A stretch of DNA of 64,000 nucleotides from Rhodothermus profundi (GTDB lineage: Bacteria; Bacteroidota; Rhodothermia; Rhodothermales; Rhodothermaceae): NCBI RefSeq assembly GCF_900142415.1, contig NZ_FRAU01000001.1, forward strand, positions 62,001 to 126,000, in the 5' to 3' direction. This document shows, piece after piece, positions 44,956-53,426 of this stretch. Each line of letters starts with the position of its first letter. The first letter of the stretch is position 1. The notes under the pieces are model-generated. The model did not search any database. It was given only the letters and a program-made list of their open reading frames with translations, and was not told the origin of the DNA. Made by a program: the position numbers and the translations under genes.

Positions 44956-45621
44956 CTAGGCTCGGGGATGGTGAACAGGGGTTGGACGATAACGCCGGCC
45001 CGGGCGTGGCACAAAAGCGGGAATCTGGGCAAGGTAAGCGGCATAGGCAGGGCCAAATCGGGCGCGCAACTGCTGTTCTTCGCGGCGGGCCAGTCCGACA
45101 TACAGGCTGACCAGTACGGGAAAGAGCACCAGCGTGATCAGGGTAGGCCACTGAATCAGAAAGCCGATCAAGACCAGGATAAACCCTGCGTATTGCGGAT
45201 GTCGGATGCGGGCGTACGGGCCGGTAACAGCCAGCGTGCCGTTGCGCTGCGCCTGGTAGAGCACCTTCCAGGCGGCAGCCACAAGCCAGAGTCCACTTCC
45301 AATTAATCCATAGCTCAGCAGATGAAGCAGTCCCAGATGGGAGGCTCCTTCAAGCCCCAGCAGAACTTGCCAGAGGTGGCCGTTTTCATGGGCAAACAGA
45401 TCCAGTTGGGGATAGCGCGTTCCTAACCATCCGTAGAGTAAATACAGCGTCAGCGGGACGCCATACATTTCGGTGAACAGGGCCACAATGAAGGCCGAAA
45501 AGACACCGAAAGCTCGCCAGTCAGCCCGCCGCTGTGGCCGGGCAAACCAGAAGGCGAATCCAATAAACAGCAAAGACGCAAGAATTACTAAAGGCCATAG
45601 GCCATAGTCATAGCGTTCCAT
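44956..45621 (-). CDS. Isoprenylcysteine methyltransferase (ICMT)-family membrane protein
   Basis: A 221-residue protein with about five membrane segments. The C-terminal part carries GPYARIRHPQYAGFILVLIG and RREEQQLRARFGPAYAAYLAQIP, the SAM- and substrate-binding pattern of the ICMT/phosphatidylethanolamine methyltransferase (PEMT/NnrU-like) fold. The methyl acceptor is unknown. It is directly followed by the ECF sigma gene (2-bp gap), so the two are cotranscribed. Confidence 0.83.
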   Translation of the reverse strand: MERYDYGLWPLVILASLLFIGFAFWFARPQRRADWRAFGVFSAFIVALFTEMYGVPLTLYLLYGWLGTRYPQLDLFAHENGHLWQVLLGLEGASHLGLLHLLSYGLIGSGLWLVAAAWKVLYQAQRNGTLAVTGPYARIRHPQYAGFILVLIGFLIQWPTLITLVLFPVLVSLYVGLARREEQQLRARFGPAYAAYLAQIPAFVPRPGRRYRPTPVHHPRA

Positions 45622-45690
45622 GGCGGATGCCGGTTGGTGCGGTCATGTGTTTTCATGAGGATAGACGTCGGGTTGATTAAATCCTTACAC

Positions 45691-46752
45691 TTAGTGAACG
45701 GGCTGGACGGTCAGGGTGCGCAGGCGGATCGTACCGGATCCCCGGAGATAAAGACCCGCTGGACCAGGTCGGGCGGCTGAACCATGGCCATGCACCCGCA
45801 TTTGCCCATTTACATAACCGCGAAAGTGGGTGCCGTAGGCGATGGCCCGCACCTCAAGCCAGCCCGTTTCAGGTAGCGGTGCTTCGTCGAAGAGACGCTC
45901 CTGTCCTGCAACGAGGCGGCCCTGACGAATGCGGGCAGGACCGATTTCCAGAAAGTCATAGTTGTTTGCATCCTGCAGGTGATAGACCAACCGGACAATC
46001 CCCTGCAGACTGTCGCGATGAAGTCGTACCGTGATCTCGGTACCGGACAGCGTGCCCGGACCTGTGAACAGCAATGTTTGATCGGCGAGCGTCAGACGCA
46101 GTTCGTCAGGGCCTGCTTCCAGGCTTAGCTCTGCAAGGCTTCCGGCGTGCACAGTGAATGAGTCGGCTAGCACCTGTTCTGCGCCAGGCCCCGGCATCCA
46201 GTGCCAGCCACCATCAGGTTGTTGCTCGAACTGCGCAGCGGCCAGTAAGAGGCGAAGCTGTCGGGCCAGGGAGTCACGCTCCGCCTCCAACTCATGCACG
46301 GTGGAAACGCCCAGGCCATGTGCAAAGACGAGCTCGGCACCGCGCTCGCCCGTCTGATACAGAAGCCACAGCCCCCCAAGGCCAACCGCTACCAGAAGAC
46401 CATGCAGCCAGCCAGCGCGTGCCAAAGGATGCCGCCACCAGGCCAGTCCCAACCGGATCAGGGCAAATATGCCAAAAAACCACAACGTACGCTCGGCCCA
46501 GTCGGCATGGGCAGAAACGGCTGGAATGACAGATGAGGGTAGGTCAAGGCCGTCGGCGGCTGCTCGCCCGGTCAGGTAAGCCACCAGCGCGCCCAGCGCA
46601 CCGAGCCCATACAACACGGCCGTCACCCACACCAGTGATTTAGGGCGACGTAGCAGCAACGTCACGAAGTCAAAGCCGACGGCCAGGAAAAGCAGCGCAA
46701 TTGGAAAATGAACGACCAGGGGATGCAGGTTAGGTGCCCACTCAGGAAGCAT
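45691..46752 (-). CDS. DUF2231 membrane protein with C-terminal beta-sandwich domain
   Basis: A 353-residue protein. Residues about 1-150 form the DUF2231 unit of four membrane segments with conserved LHPLVVHFPIALLFLAVGFD at the start and His/Glu residues able to bind metal or heme. A linker with heptad character (VHELEAERDSLARQLRLLLAA) follows. Residues about 190-353 form a beta-sandwich like family-16-glycosidase/LamG domains (VYHLQDANNYDFLEIG, ending LYLRGSGTIRLRTLTV), probably periplasmic. DUF2231 proteins often accompany heme-copper or copper genes; the function is unknown. It is the first gene of the minus-strand copper island. Confidence 0.75.
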   Translation of the reverse strand: MLPEWAPNLHPLVVHFPIALLFLAVGFDFVTLLLRRPKSLVWVTAVLYGLGALGALVAYLTGRAAADGLDLPSSVIPAVSAHADWAERTLWFFGIFALIRLGLAWWRHPLARAGWLHGLLVAVGLGGLWLLYQTGERGAELVFAHGLGVSTVHELEAERDSLARQLRLLLAAAQFEQQPDGGWHWMPGPGAEQVLADSFTVHAGSLAELSLEAGPDELRLTLADQTLLFTGPGTLSGTEITVRLHRDSLQGIVRLVYHLQDANNYDFLEIGPARIRQGRLVAGQERLFDEAPLPETGWLEVRAIAYGTHFRGYVNGQMRVHGHGSAARPGPAGLYLRGSGTIRLRTLTVQPVH

Positions 46753-46834
46753 TGCCGTCTTCGGGTAGGTGAACAGATACGACTCAGATTGCCATAAAAA
46801 AATCGTGAGGGGCTATGGGCAGGCTGTATGCAAA

Positions 46835-46850
46835 CTTAAAATTTGTTAAG
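46835..46850. promoter_or_regulatory. Inverted repeat in the divergent region
   Basis: CTTAA-N6-TTAAG (46835-46839 and 46846-46850) lies in the 213-bp region between the DUF2231 and thiolase genes. The enclosed and flanking bases include AAAATTTG, a near match to the TAnnTTTG -7 element. Confidence 0.3.
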
Positions 46851-46965
46851 CTACCATAGACAGGCCCGGCAGGGCGCATGCCGGCGAAGGGAAGCGTCGG
46901 AGCGAAACCCAATGGGGCGCCCTCCGGTTCGATCCAGACCTGTTGGCAGCTAACCGGAAGCCATC

Positions 46966-48159
46966 ATGCAGGAGGTATACATTGTAACGGCCGTACGCAC
47001 GCCTATCGGAAGGTTTGGCGGTGCGCTCAAGGATTTCCACCCGGCTGATCTGGCTGCGCACGTCATGAAAGCAGCGCTTGAAAAAGCAGGGGTGGAGGGA
47101 GAAAAGCTGGATGGATACATCTTTGGTCATGTGCTCCGGGGAGGACATGGCCAGCTTATTCCACGCCAGGCCGCGCTAAAAGCAGGCATTCCCAAGGAAG
47201 TAGATGGCGTGGCTGTGGACATGGTCTGCTCATCCGGAATGATGAGTGTCATGACGGCGGCCACTATGATCCGTGCGGGCGAAGCCGACTTGCTGCTGGC
47301 CGGTGGCGTGGAGTCGATGTCGCAGGCAGGGTTTTATCTGTCAGCACGGGCCCGCTGGGGGTACAAGTTTCTGCTGGGAGCTCCTGAGCAACTTGTCGAT
47401 CTGCTGCTCTATGACGGTCTGACCGACCCTATGAGTGGGGAGGCAATGGGTGAGCAGACCGAGCGCCTGGCTGCTGAGCACGGCATCACCCGTGAAGCGC
47501 TCGATGAAATTGCCTTGATGTCCCATCAGCGGGCAGCCGAAGCGACCACCCGCTGCTATTTTGCCGAGGAAATCATTCCCATTACCTACCGTGAGCGGCG
47601 GGAGACAAAGACGCTCGACCGGGATGAAGGCATTCGGCCTGACACGACGCGGGAAGCGTTGGCTGCCCTGAGGCCGGCCTTCAAAAAGGACGGGGTGCTA
47701 ACGGCGGGCAACAGTAGCCAGATCAGTGACGGTGCCGCTGCCCTGCTGCTGGCCAGCCGAGCGGCCGTTGACCGTTACGGGTTGCAGCCCATCGCACGTC
47801 TGCTCGGAGGCGCCTGGGCAGCCGGTGAACCATGGCGCTTTCCGGAAGCACCCGTTCCGGCGGTCCGACGGCTGCTGGATCGGCTGGGACGCCGCATTGA
47901 AGATTTTGACCTGTTTGAGAACAACGAAGCCTTTGCAATTAACAGCATTCTCTTTCACCGCATGCTGGGCGTGCCCTACGAAAAGCTGAACGTGCATGGA
48001 GGAGCTATTGCGCTGGGACATCCTATTGGCTGCTCTGGTGCGCGCATCATCGTGACACTTGTGCATGCGCTGCGTCAGCACGGAGGCGCGCTGGGACTGG
48101 CTGCGATCTGCCATGGTACAGGAGGGGGGACGGCAGTAGCCGTAGAACGCCTTGCATAG
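46966..48159 (+). CDS. Acetyl-CoA C-acyltransferase (thiolase)
   Basis: A 397-residue thiolase of the acetyl-CoA acetyltransferase type. The nucleophilic Cys is in VDMVCSSGMMSVM (near residue 89). The C-terminal His and Cys are in NVHGGAIALGHPIGCSGAR and AICHGTGGGTAVAVE (the usual form is CIGGGMGxA). It is separate from the paaJ thiolase and may serve acetoacetyl-CoA formation or fatty-acid breakdown. It stands alone; the next gene is 253 bp away. Confidence 0.93.
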   Translation: MQEVYIVTAVRTPIGRFGGALKDFHPADLAAHVMKAALEKAGVEGEKLDGYIFGHVLRGGHGQLIPRQAALKAGIPKEVDGVAVDMVCSSGMMSVMTAATMIRAGEADLLLAGGVESMSQAGFYLSARARWGYKFLLGAPEQLVDLLLYDGLTDPMSGEAMGEQTERLAAEHGITREALDEIALMSHQRAAEATTRCYFAEEIIPITYRERRETKTLDRDEGIRPDTTREALAALRPAFKKDGVLTAGNSSQISDGAAALLLASRAAVDRYGLQPIARLLGGAWAAGEPWRFPEAPVPAVRRLLDRLGRRIEDFDLFENNEAFAINSILFHRMLGVPYEKLNVHGGAIALGHPIGCSGARIIVTLVHALRQHGGALGLAAICHGTGGGTAVAVERLA

Positions 48160-48412
48160 CAGCGGCCCATCCTCTGACGACAGGGGCCTTCGAGCCGTCG
48201 GGGACGTCCCAGCAGCTAACGCCCCCCTGTTAGGGAGCGCGGCCAGCCATGCTGTCGGTTAATTAACGGCGCTGGCAAAACGAGACGGCCTGCTTCCGGC
48301 TGATCGTTTTCCAAGCCAGCGTGCTATGTTCATTGCAGGAGAACTATTGGGCCGGCCGTAGGCCTGTGGCAGGCCGGCGCTGGCTGTCCGCAACTCAGAA
48401 CCGCAGCAACGA

Positions 48413-49417
48413 ATGGCGATGGTAGCGAAACGCCTGGTTCGGGTTGGGCTCGGGCTAGTCCTTATTCTGTTTATTCTGGCGGCGATCGGGTACGTCTGGC
48501 TGCATACCCCTTCTATTCCGCGGGCTGAACTGGAGCAACTGTACGCCAACGTCCGTTCGCAATTTCTGGATCTGGAAAGTGGCACGCGCATCCATTTCCG
48601 GGACGAAGGGCCGCAGGATGCTCCCTTGGCCGTCGTGTTGCTCCATGGTCTGGCCAGCTCCTTGCATACCTGGGAAGGATGGGTAAAAATGCTTGCAGAC
48701 CGCTACCGCGTGGTCACGCTTGATCTGCCCGGGCATGGGCTAACCGGGCGCACCGTCGAAGATCAATACGACCGCGTCGAGATGGTGGCCGCCATTGCCG
48801 CCGTGGTCGATCAGCTTGGACTCGAACGTTTTGTAATCGGCGGCAATTCGATGGGAGGAGAGATGGCAATGGCGTACACGCTTGCCCATCCTGAGCGGGT
48901 TGTTGGGCTGATCCTTGTAAATTCGGCGGGATTGCGCAGGCGCTCTTCCAACCAGCAGGTACCCATCGGTTTTCGGATAGCTCAGCTTTCCTGGGTGCGC
49001 CCCCTGGTTCAGCACATTACGCCCCGAGCCTTGATCGCGCATAGCGTTGCAGCCGTCTATGCCAATCCTGACCAACTGACGCCTGAGGTGGTGGATCGTT
49101 ACTGGAAACTGCTGCGCATGGAAGGGTCGCGCCTGGCGCTGATGAAGCGCTTTGTGGTAATGGTTGAAGAGCCGCCGTTGCCCGTGGAGCAGATCAAGCA
49201 GCCGGCCCTGGTGCTGTGGGGACGCGAAGATCGCCTGATCCCTCTTGCTATCGGCGAGGTGCTGGCGCAACGTCTGCCACATGCCAGGCTTGTCGTTCTT
49301 GACGGGCTGGGCCATGTGCCTCAGGAGGAAGATCCGGTGCGTTCACTGCTGCCCGTGGAAGATTTTCTGGTAAGCCTGCTTCAGTCCGACGGACAGACCG
49401 AGAGCAAGAATCCGTAA
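48413..49417 (+). CDS. Membrane-anchored alpha/beta hydrolase
   Basis: A 334-residue alpha/beta-fold hydrolase with an N-terminal membrane anchor (GLGLVLILFILAAIGYVWL). The oxyanion region is VVLLHGLASSLHTWEGW, the nucleophile elbow is IGGNSMGGEMAMAYTLAHP, the acid is near LVLWGREDRLIP, and the His is in GLGHVPQEEDP. Substrate unknown; esterase, lipase or C-C hydrolase are possible. Confidence 0.87.
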   Translation: MAMVAKRLVRVGLGLVLILFILAAIGYVWLHTPSIPRAELEQLYANVRSQFLDLESGTRIHFRDEGPQDAPLAVVLLHGLASSLHTWEGWVKMLADRYRVVTLDLPGHGLTGRTVEDQYDRVEMVAAIAAVVDQLGLERFVIGGNSMGGEMAMAYTLAHPERVVGLILVNSAGLRRRSSNQQVPIGFRIAQLSWVRPLVQHITPRALIAHSVAAVYANPDQLTPEVVDRYWKLLRMEGSRLALMKRFVVMVEEPPLPVEQIKQPALVLWGREDRLIPLAIGEVLAQRLPHARLVVLDGLGHVPQEEDPVRSLLPVEDFLVSLLQSDGQTESKNP

Positions 49418-49804
49418 ACCTCTTGTCTCCTCTTTGAGGCTGTTTCGCATTCCCAGACGGTACGTGGGGCGTGGGAGAAAACACCACATGCTATGGACGC
49501 TATGCCTGGCTATCGCTTAAATTGGTGTGGCCAGGAGAGCGAGCGTACAACGGTTCTTTTTTCGGGCGTGCGACTAAGGTGGGCGGAGGGCTCGACATAG
49601 TCAAAATGCGCGGCTGGAAGTAGCGCTACCCCTGCCTGACGATGCTTTACCCACTGATGCGCAGCGTTTGCAGGCGCTTGAAAAATGTGCAGGCGTTTCA
49701 TCGTGCGCGTAATTGAGGAACACAGGTTCGCCTGCCACATGCTCCGTGAGTAAAGTACCTGTATGGATGGGACGACAAAAGGCGGGCCTCTTGCTGTGAG
49801 CAAT
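49418..49804. other. Gene-free stretch, one weak small ORF candidate
   Basis: About 390 bp between the hydrolase and AAG genes. A 63-codon minus-strand frame from ATG 49701 to a stop at 49510 has an ordinary composition and no recognisable motif, so it is only a candidate. No clear terminator is seen after the hydrolase gene, and no repeat stands out. Confidence 0.3.
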
Positions 49805-50425
49805 ATGGCGCCCCTCCCCGCGTCTTTCTTTGCGCGACCGACGCTGGAAGTGGCCCGGGATCTGCTGGGGCGATGGCTGGTCCATGAACATCCAAGCGGC
49901 GTCCGTCTGGTAGGACGGATCGTAGAGACCGAAGCCTATCGGCAGGACGATCCGGCCTGTCATGGGTGGCGCCTGGTTGACCCAACCACGGGTGCTGTGC
50001 GTCCGAAAGGGCGCGCCTACGATCTGTTTGCGTCGCCCGGTACGGCCTATGTGTATCTGAACTACGGCATGTACTGGCTGCTCAATGTGGTAACTGAGCC
50101 GGAAGGCGTGGGTGCAGCGGTGCTCATTCGGGCCGTAGAGCCGGTGGAAGGCCTTGCCTTCATGCAGACCCGGCGCCCGAGAGTGCGCCGACCCTATGAG
50201 CTGACGAGTGGACCAGGGCGCCTTACCGTGGCCTTTGATATCGACGGACGGTATCACCGAAAACCGCTAACAGCACCGCCGCTCTACTTTGCCCCGGGAA
50301 TGCCCGTCTCGGATCAAGAAGTGGGCACTTCTTCCCGCATTGGCCTATCACGGGGCACCGACCGCCCCTGGCGCTTTTTTATCCGAGACAACCCTTATGT
50401 GTCTGGCCGACGGCTGCAGCAATAG
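49805..50425 (+). CDS. 3-methyladenine DNA glycosylase (AAG/MPG family)
   Basis: 206 residues from the ATG at 49805 (MAPLPASFFARPTLEVA); an ATG at 49763 is in frame but adds a non-conserved stretch. The enzyme removes alkylated purines from DNA. Family motifs are LPASFFARPTLEVARDLLG, RIVETEAYRQDDPACHG (catalytic Glu in VETEAY), AYVYLNYGMYWLLNVV, LIRAVEP, LTSGPGRLTVAFDI, and SSRIGLSRGTDRPWRFF. This Aag type is not related to E. coli AlkA or Tag. Confidence 0.93.
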   Translation: MAPLPASFFARPTLEVARDLLGRWLVHEHPSGVRLVGRIVETEAYRQDDPACHGWRLVDPTTGAVRPKGRAYDLFASPGTAYVYLNYGMYWLLNVVTEPEGVGAAVLIRAVEPVEGLAFMQTRRPRVRRPYELTSGPGRLTVAFDIDGRYHRKPLTAPPLYFAPGMPVSDQEVGTSSRIGLSRGTDRPWRFFIRDNPYVSGRRLQQ

Positions 50426-50552
50426 TAACGAAACGCTTGGGCCGCCACTTGCTTGTCACCAGGAGGAGCCTGAGCGGGACGGGCACTTTGAACGCGAATC
50501 AGGCGTTCCCTTCAGTCCTGAAATGACCCAAGGGTATGCAGACAGCCCACCA

Positions 50553-53414
50553 ATGAGCACCTATAAATCCTCCGAGCAGATTCGGCAGTCGTTTCTGGAC
50601 TTCTTCCGGGAAAAAGGCCACGAAATTGTCCCGAGCGCGCCGCTTGTGCCCCAGAATGATCCGACCCTGCTGTTCACCAACGCAGGCATGAACCAGTTCA
50701 AAGACGTGTTCCTGGGCACGGGCACGCGTCCGTACAGGCGGGCAGCTAATACCCAGAAGTGCCTGCGCGTCTCCGGCAAGCACAATGATCTCGAAGAGGT
50801 GGGGCACGATACGTACCACCACACGTTCTTCGAGATGCTGGGCAACTGGAGCTTCGGGGATTACTTCAAGCGCGAAGCCATCCGCTGGGCCTGGGAGCTG
50901 CTCGTTGAACGCTGGGGATTGGACCCGGATCGGCTCTACGTAACCGTTCATGAAGGGGACGAAGCGCTGGGGCTGGCGCCCGACACCGAAGCAGCCGACC
51001 TATGGAAGTCGGAAACGTCCATCGATCCTTCACACATCAAGTTCTGCCCGACCAAGGACAACTTCTGGATGATGGGAGACACCGGCCCCTGTGGTCCCTG
51101 TAGCGAAATTCACATTGATCTTCGCCCCGATGAGGAGCGGCAGCGCGTGCCGGGCATCACGCTGGTCAATGCCGACGATCCGCGCGTTATTGAGATCTGG
51201 AACCTGGTTTTCATCCAGTACAATGCGCTACCGGACGGCCGCCTGGAGCCGCTCAAGGCAAAGCACGTCGATACCGGCATGGGGCTGGAACGTATTGTGG
51301 CGGTGCTTCAGGGCAAAACCTCAAACTACGACACCGATCTGTTTGCCCCTATCCTCCAACGGGCGGCCGAGCTTTCACCACGCCCGGAAGTGCGCGGCTA
51401 CGACGACCTGCGCGTGGAGGACGAGCGGGAACGTGAACGCATCCGGGTAGCCCTGCGTGTTGTGGCCGACCATATCCGCGCCATCGCTTTTGCCATTGCT
51501 GACGGGGTGGTGCCGGGCAACACCGGCCGCGGATACGTCATTCGGCGCATTCTCCGACGGGCTGTCCGCTACGGGTACCAGACGCTGAATTTCCGCGAAC
51601 CTTTTCTCTACCGGCTTGTCGAGCCGCTGGCCCATAAGATGGGCAACGTCTTTCCGGAAATTGAGCGGCATCGCGCCTATGTAGAACGGGTCATCCGGGC
51701 AGAGGAAGAAAGCTTCCTGGCAACGCTGGGTACCGGCCTGGCCTTCTTCGAACGCCTGTTGCCCTACCTGAAGGCGGCTGCCGAAGGGCGCCCGATAGAG
51801 GCGATTCGCGAAGATCTGCAGCGCGACAGCCAGGCAATTGACCTCCTTCAGAAAGCGTATGTGGATACAGCCGACCGAAAGGCAATGGTGGAAGCCTTTC
51901 TGAAAAGTGCGGCGGAAAAGAACGTGCCTGGCGAAGTGGCTTTTCTGCTGCATGACACCTATGGCTTTCCGATAGACCTGACGCAACTCATGGCCCGTGA
52001 GGAGGGGCTGGGCGTGGATATGGCGCGCTACGAGGAGCTGATGCAACGCCAACGCGAACGGGCACGGGCCGCCTCTACCTTCGGAGCAGTGGTGCTGACA
52101 GCCGACGACGAAGAAGCCGGTTGGAAGCGCATCAGCGAAGGGGAGGATTCCGTCTTTGTGGGCTACGACACCACGCGCGTTGAAGCAGCACGCATCCGGG
52201 CCCTGCGCACCGTCGAAACGCCCCACGGGCCACGCCATGAGCTGGTGCTCGACCAGACACCTTTTTACGCAGAAAGTGGCGGTCAGGTAGGGGATACAGG
52301 CGTGCTGCGCGTGGGCGACGAGGAGATTCAGGTCCGGGACACCCAGAAGCTCGGCGGCCACATCGTCCACTATGTAGATCGACTTCCAAAGGAGCCGGAT
52401 GCGCCGGTCGAGGCTGTGGTGGATGCGGCGCGCCGCAAGCGTATTGAAAAGCACCATACGGCCACGCACCTGCTGCACGCCGCGCTGCGTGAGATCTTAG
52501 GAACGCATGTGCAGCAGAAGGGCTCGCTCGTAGCACCCGACCGACTACGCTTCGACTTTAGCCACTTTGAGCGCGTAACGCCTGAACTGCTACGCCAGAT
52601 CGAAGCCCGGGTCAATGAAGTCATTCAGCGAAACGTGCCGCGCATCGAAGAACGCGACGTACCCTTTCAGGAGGCCATTGCGCGGGGCGCCATGGCGCTT
52701 TTCGGGGAGAAGTATGGCGACCGCGTGCGTGTGATTACCTTTGACCCGAACTTTTCCATGGAACTCTGCGGCGGCACCCATGTGGCAGCGACCGGCGAAC
52801 TGGGCGTATTTCGCATCATTTCGGAAGGATCGGTGGCCTCGGGCATTCGGCGCGTGGAAGCGTTAGCCGGACAGGAAGCGCTCAACTGGATTAACCAGCA
52901 GCTCTCCGAACTGGAACAGGCGCGCGGGCAGTTCAAGAGCCTGCAACGGCCGTTGGATGAGGAGATTGCCCTCCTGCTGGAAACGCAGCGTCGGCTGGAA
53001 AAAGAGCTGGCAGCCCTCCGACGGGCGCAGCAGAAAGCGCGGCTGGCAACGCTGGTCGAACAGGCACATCGCGTAAACGGGCTGCGGGTGGTGACTGGCG
53101 AAATGGAGGCACTCTCTATGGACGAACTGCGCGAACTGGTGCAGGCGCTGCGGGACCAGATGGGCCGGGAGGGAGTGGCCGTGCTTGGTACCACGGACCC
53201 CGAGAAGCGCAAGGTGTATCTGGCGGCCGCGGTGACCGACGACGTGGTAGGACGGGGCGTAGAGGCCGGTCGGCTTGTTGGCGAGGTGGCTCGGATCGTA
53301 GGCGGAGGCGGCGGCGGACGCCCAACGCTGGCCACGGCCGGCGGGCGCCAGCCTGAAAAGCTTCGGGAAGCGCTTGAAGCCGTGCCGCGTCTGGTGCAGC
53401 AAATGGTGGGCTGA
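50553..53414 (+). CDS. alaS: Alanyl-tRNA synthetase with an internal insertion
   Basis: 953 residues from the ATG at 50553, where MSTYKSSEQIRQSFLDFF matches the usual AlaRS start; a longer in-frame extension overlaps the AAG gene and was rejected. Aminoacylation motifs (FTNAGMNQFKDVFLG, HHTFFEMLGNWSFGDYF) are followed by the editing domain with HHTATHLLH and CGGTHV, and a C-terminal C-Ala domain with GGGGGGRP. It exceeds the common length of about 870-880. Residues about 405-455, between GLAFFERLL and VPGEVAFLLHDTYGFP, look like an insertion of about 45 residues. Confidence 0.96.
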   Translation: MSTYKSSEQIRQSFLDFFREKGHEIVPSAPLVPQNDPTLLFTNAGMNQFKDVFLGTGTRPYRRAANTQKCLRVSGKHNDLEEVGHDTYHHTFFEMLGNWSFGDYFKREAIRWAWELLVERWGLDPDRLYVTVHEGDEALGLAPDTEAADLWKSETSIDPSHIKFCPTKDNFWMMGDTGPCGPCSEIHIDLRPDEERQRVPGITLVNADDPRVIEIWNLVFIQYNALPDGRLEPLKAKHVDTGMGLERIVAVLQGKTSNYDTDLFAPILQRAAELSPRPEVRGYDDLRVEDERERERIRVALRVVADHIRAIAFAIADGVVPGNTGRGYVIRRILRRAVRYGYQTLNFREPFLYRLVEPLAHKMGNVFPEIERHRAYVERVIRAEEESFLATLGTGLAFFERLLPYLKAAAEGRPIEAIREDLQRDSQAIDLLQKAYVDTADRKAMVEAFLKSAAEKNVPGEVAFLLHDTYGFPIDLTQLMAREEGLGVDMARYEELMQRQRERARAASTFGAVVLTADDEEAGWKRISEGEDSVFVGYDTTRVEAARIRALRTVETPHGPRHELVLDQTPFYAESGGQVGDTGVLRVGDEEIQVRDTQKLGGHIVHYVDRLPKEPDAPVEAVVDAARRKRIEKHHTATHLLHAALREILGTHVQQKGSLVAPDRLRFDFSHFERVTPELLRQIEARVNEVIQRNVPRIEERDVPFQEAIARGAMALFGEKYGDRVRVITFDPNFSMELCGGTHVAATGELGVFRIISEGSVASGIRRVEALAGQEALNWINQQLSELEQARGQFKSLQRPLDEEIALLLETQRRLEKELAALRRAQQKARLATLVEQAHRVNGLRVVTGEMEALSMDELRELVQALRDQMGREGVAVLGTTDPEKRKVYLAAAVTDDVVGRGVEAGRLVGEVARIVGGGGGGRPTLATAGGRQPEKLREALEAVPRLVQQMVG

Positions 53415-53426
53415 GCACGCGCTGTA

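Noticed and set aside
44956-45151. 66-codon N-terminal extension of the ECF sigma factor
   Set aside because: It lies inside the ICMT-like gene in another frame, is Pro/Cys/Arg-rich, and sigma region 2 starts normally after 44953.
50289-50552. In-frame N-terminal extension of alaS
   Set aside because: It overlaps the AAG gene, is not conserved in AlaRS, and the usual MSTYKSSEQIRQSF start is at 50553.
51375-52478. 367-codon minus-strand frame opposite alaS
   Set aside because: It is antisense to the conserved editing and catalytic regions of alaS with no motif of its own.
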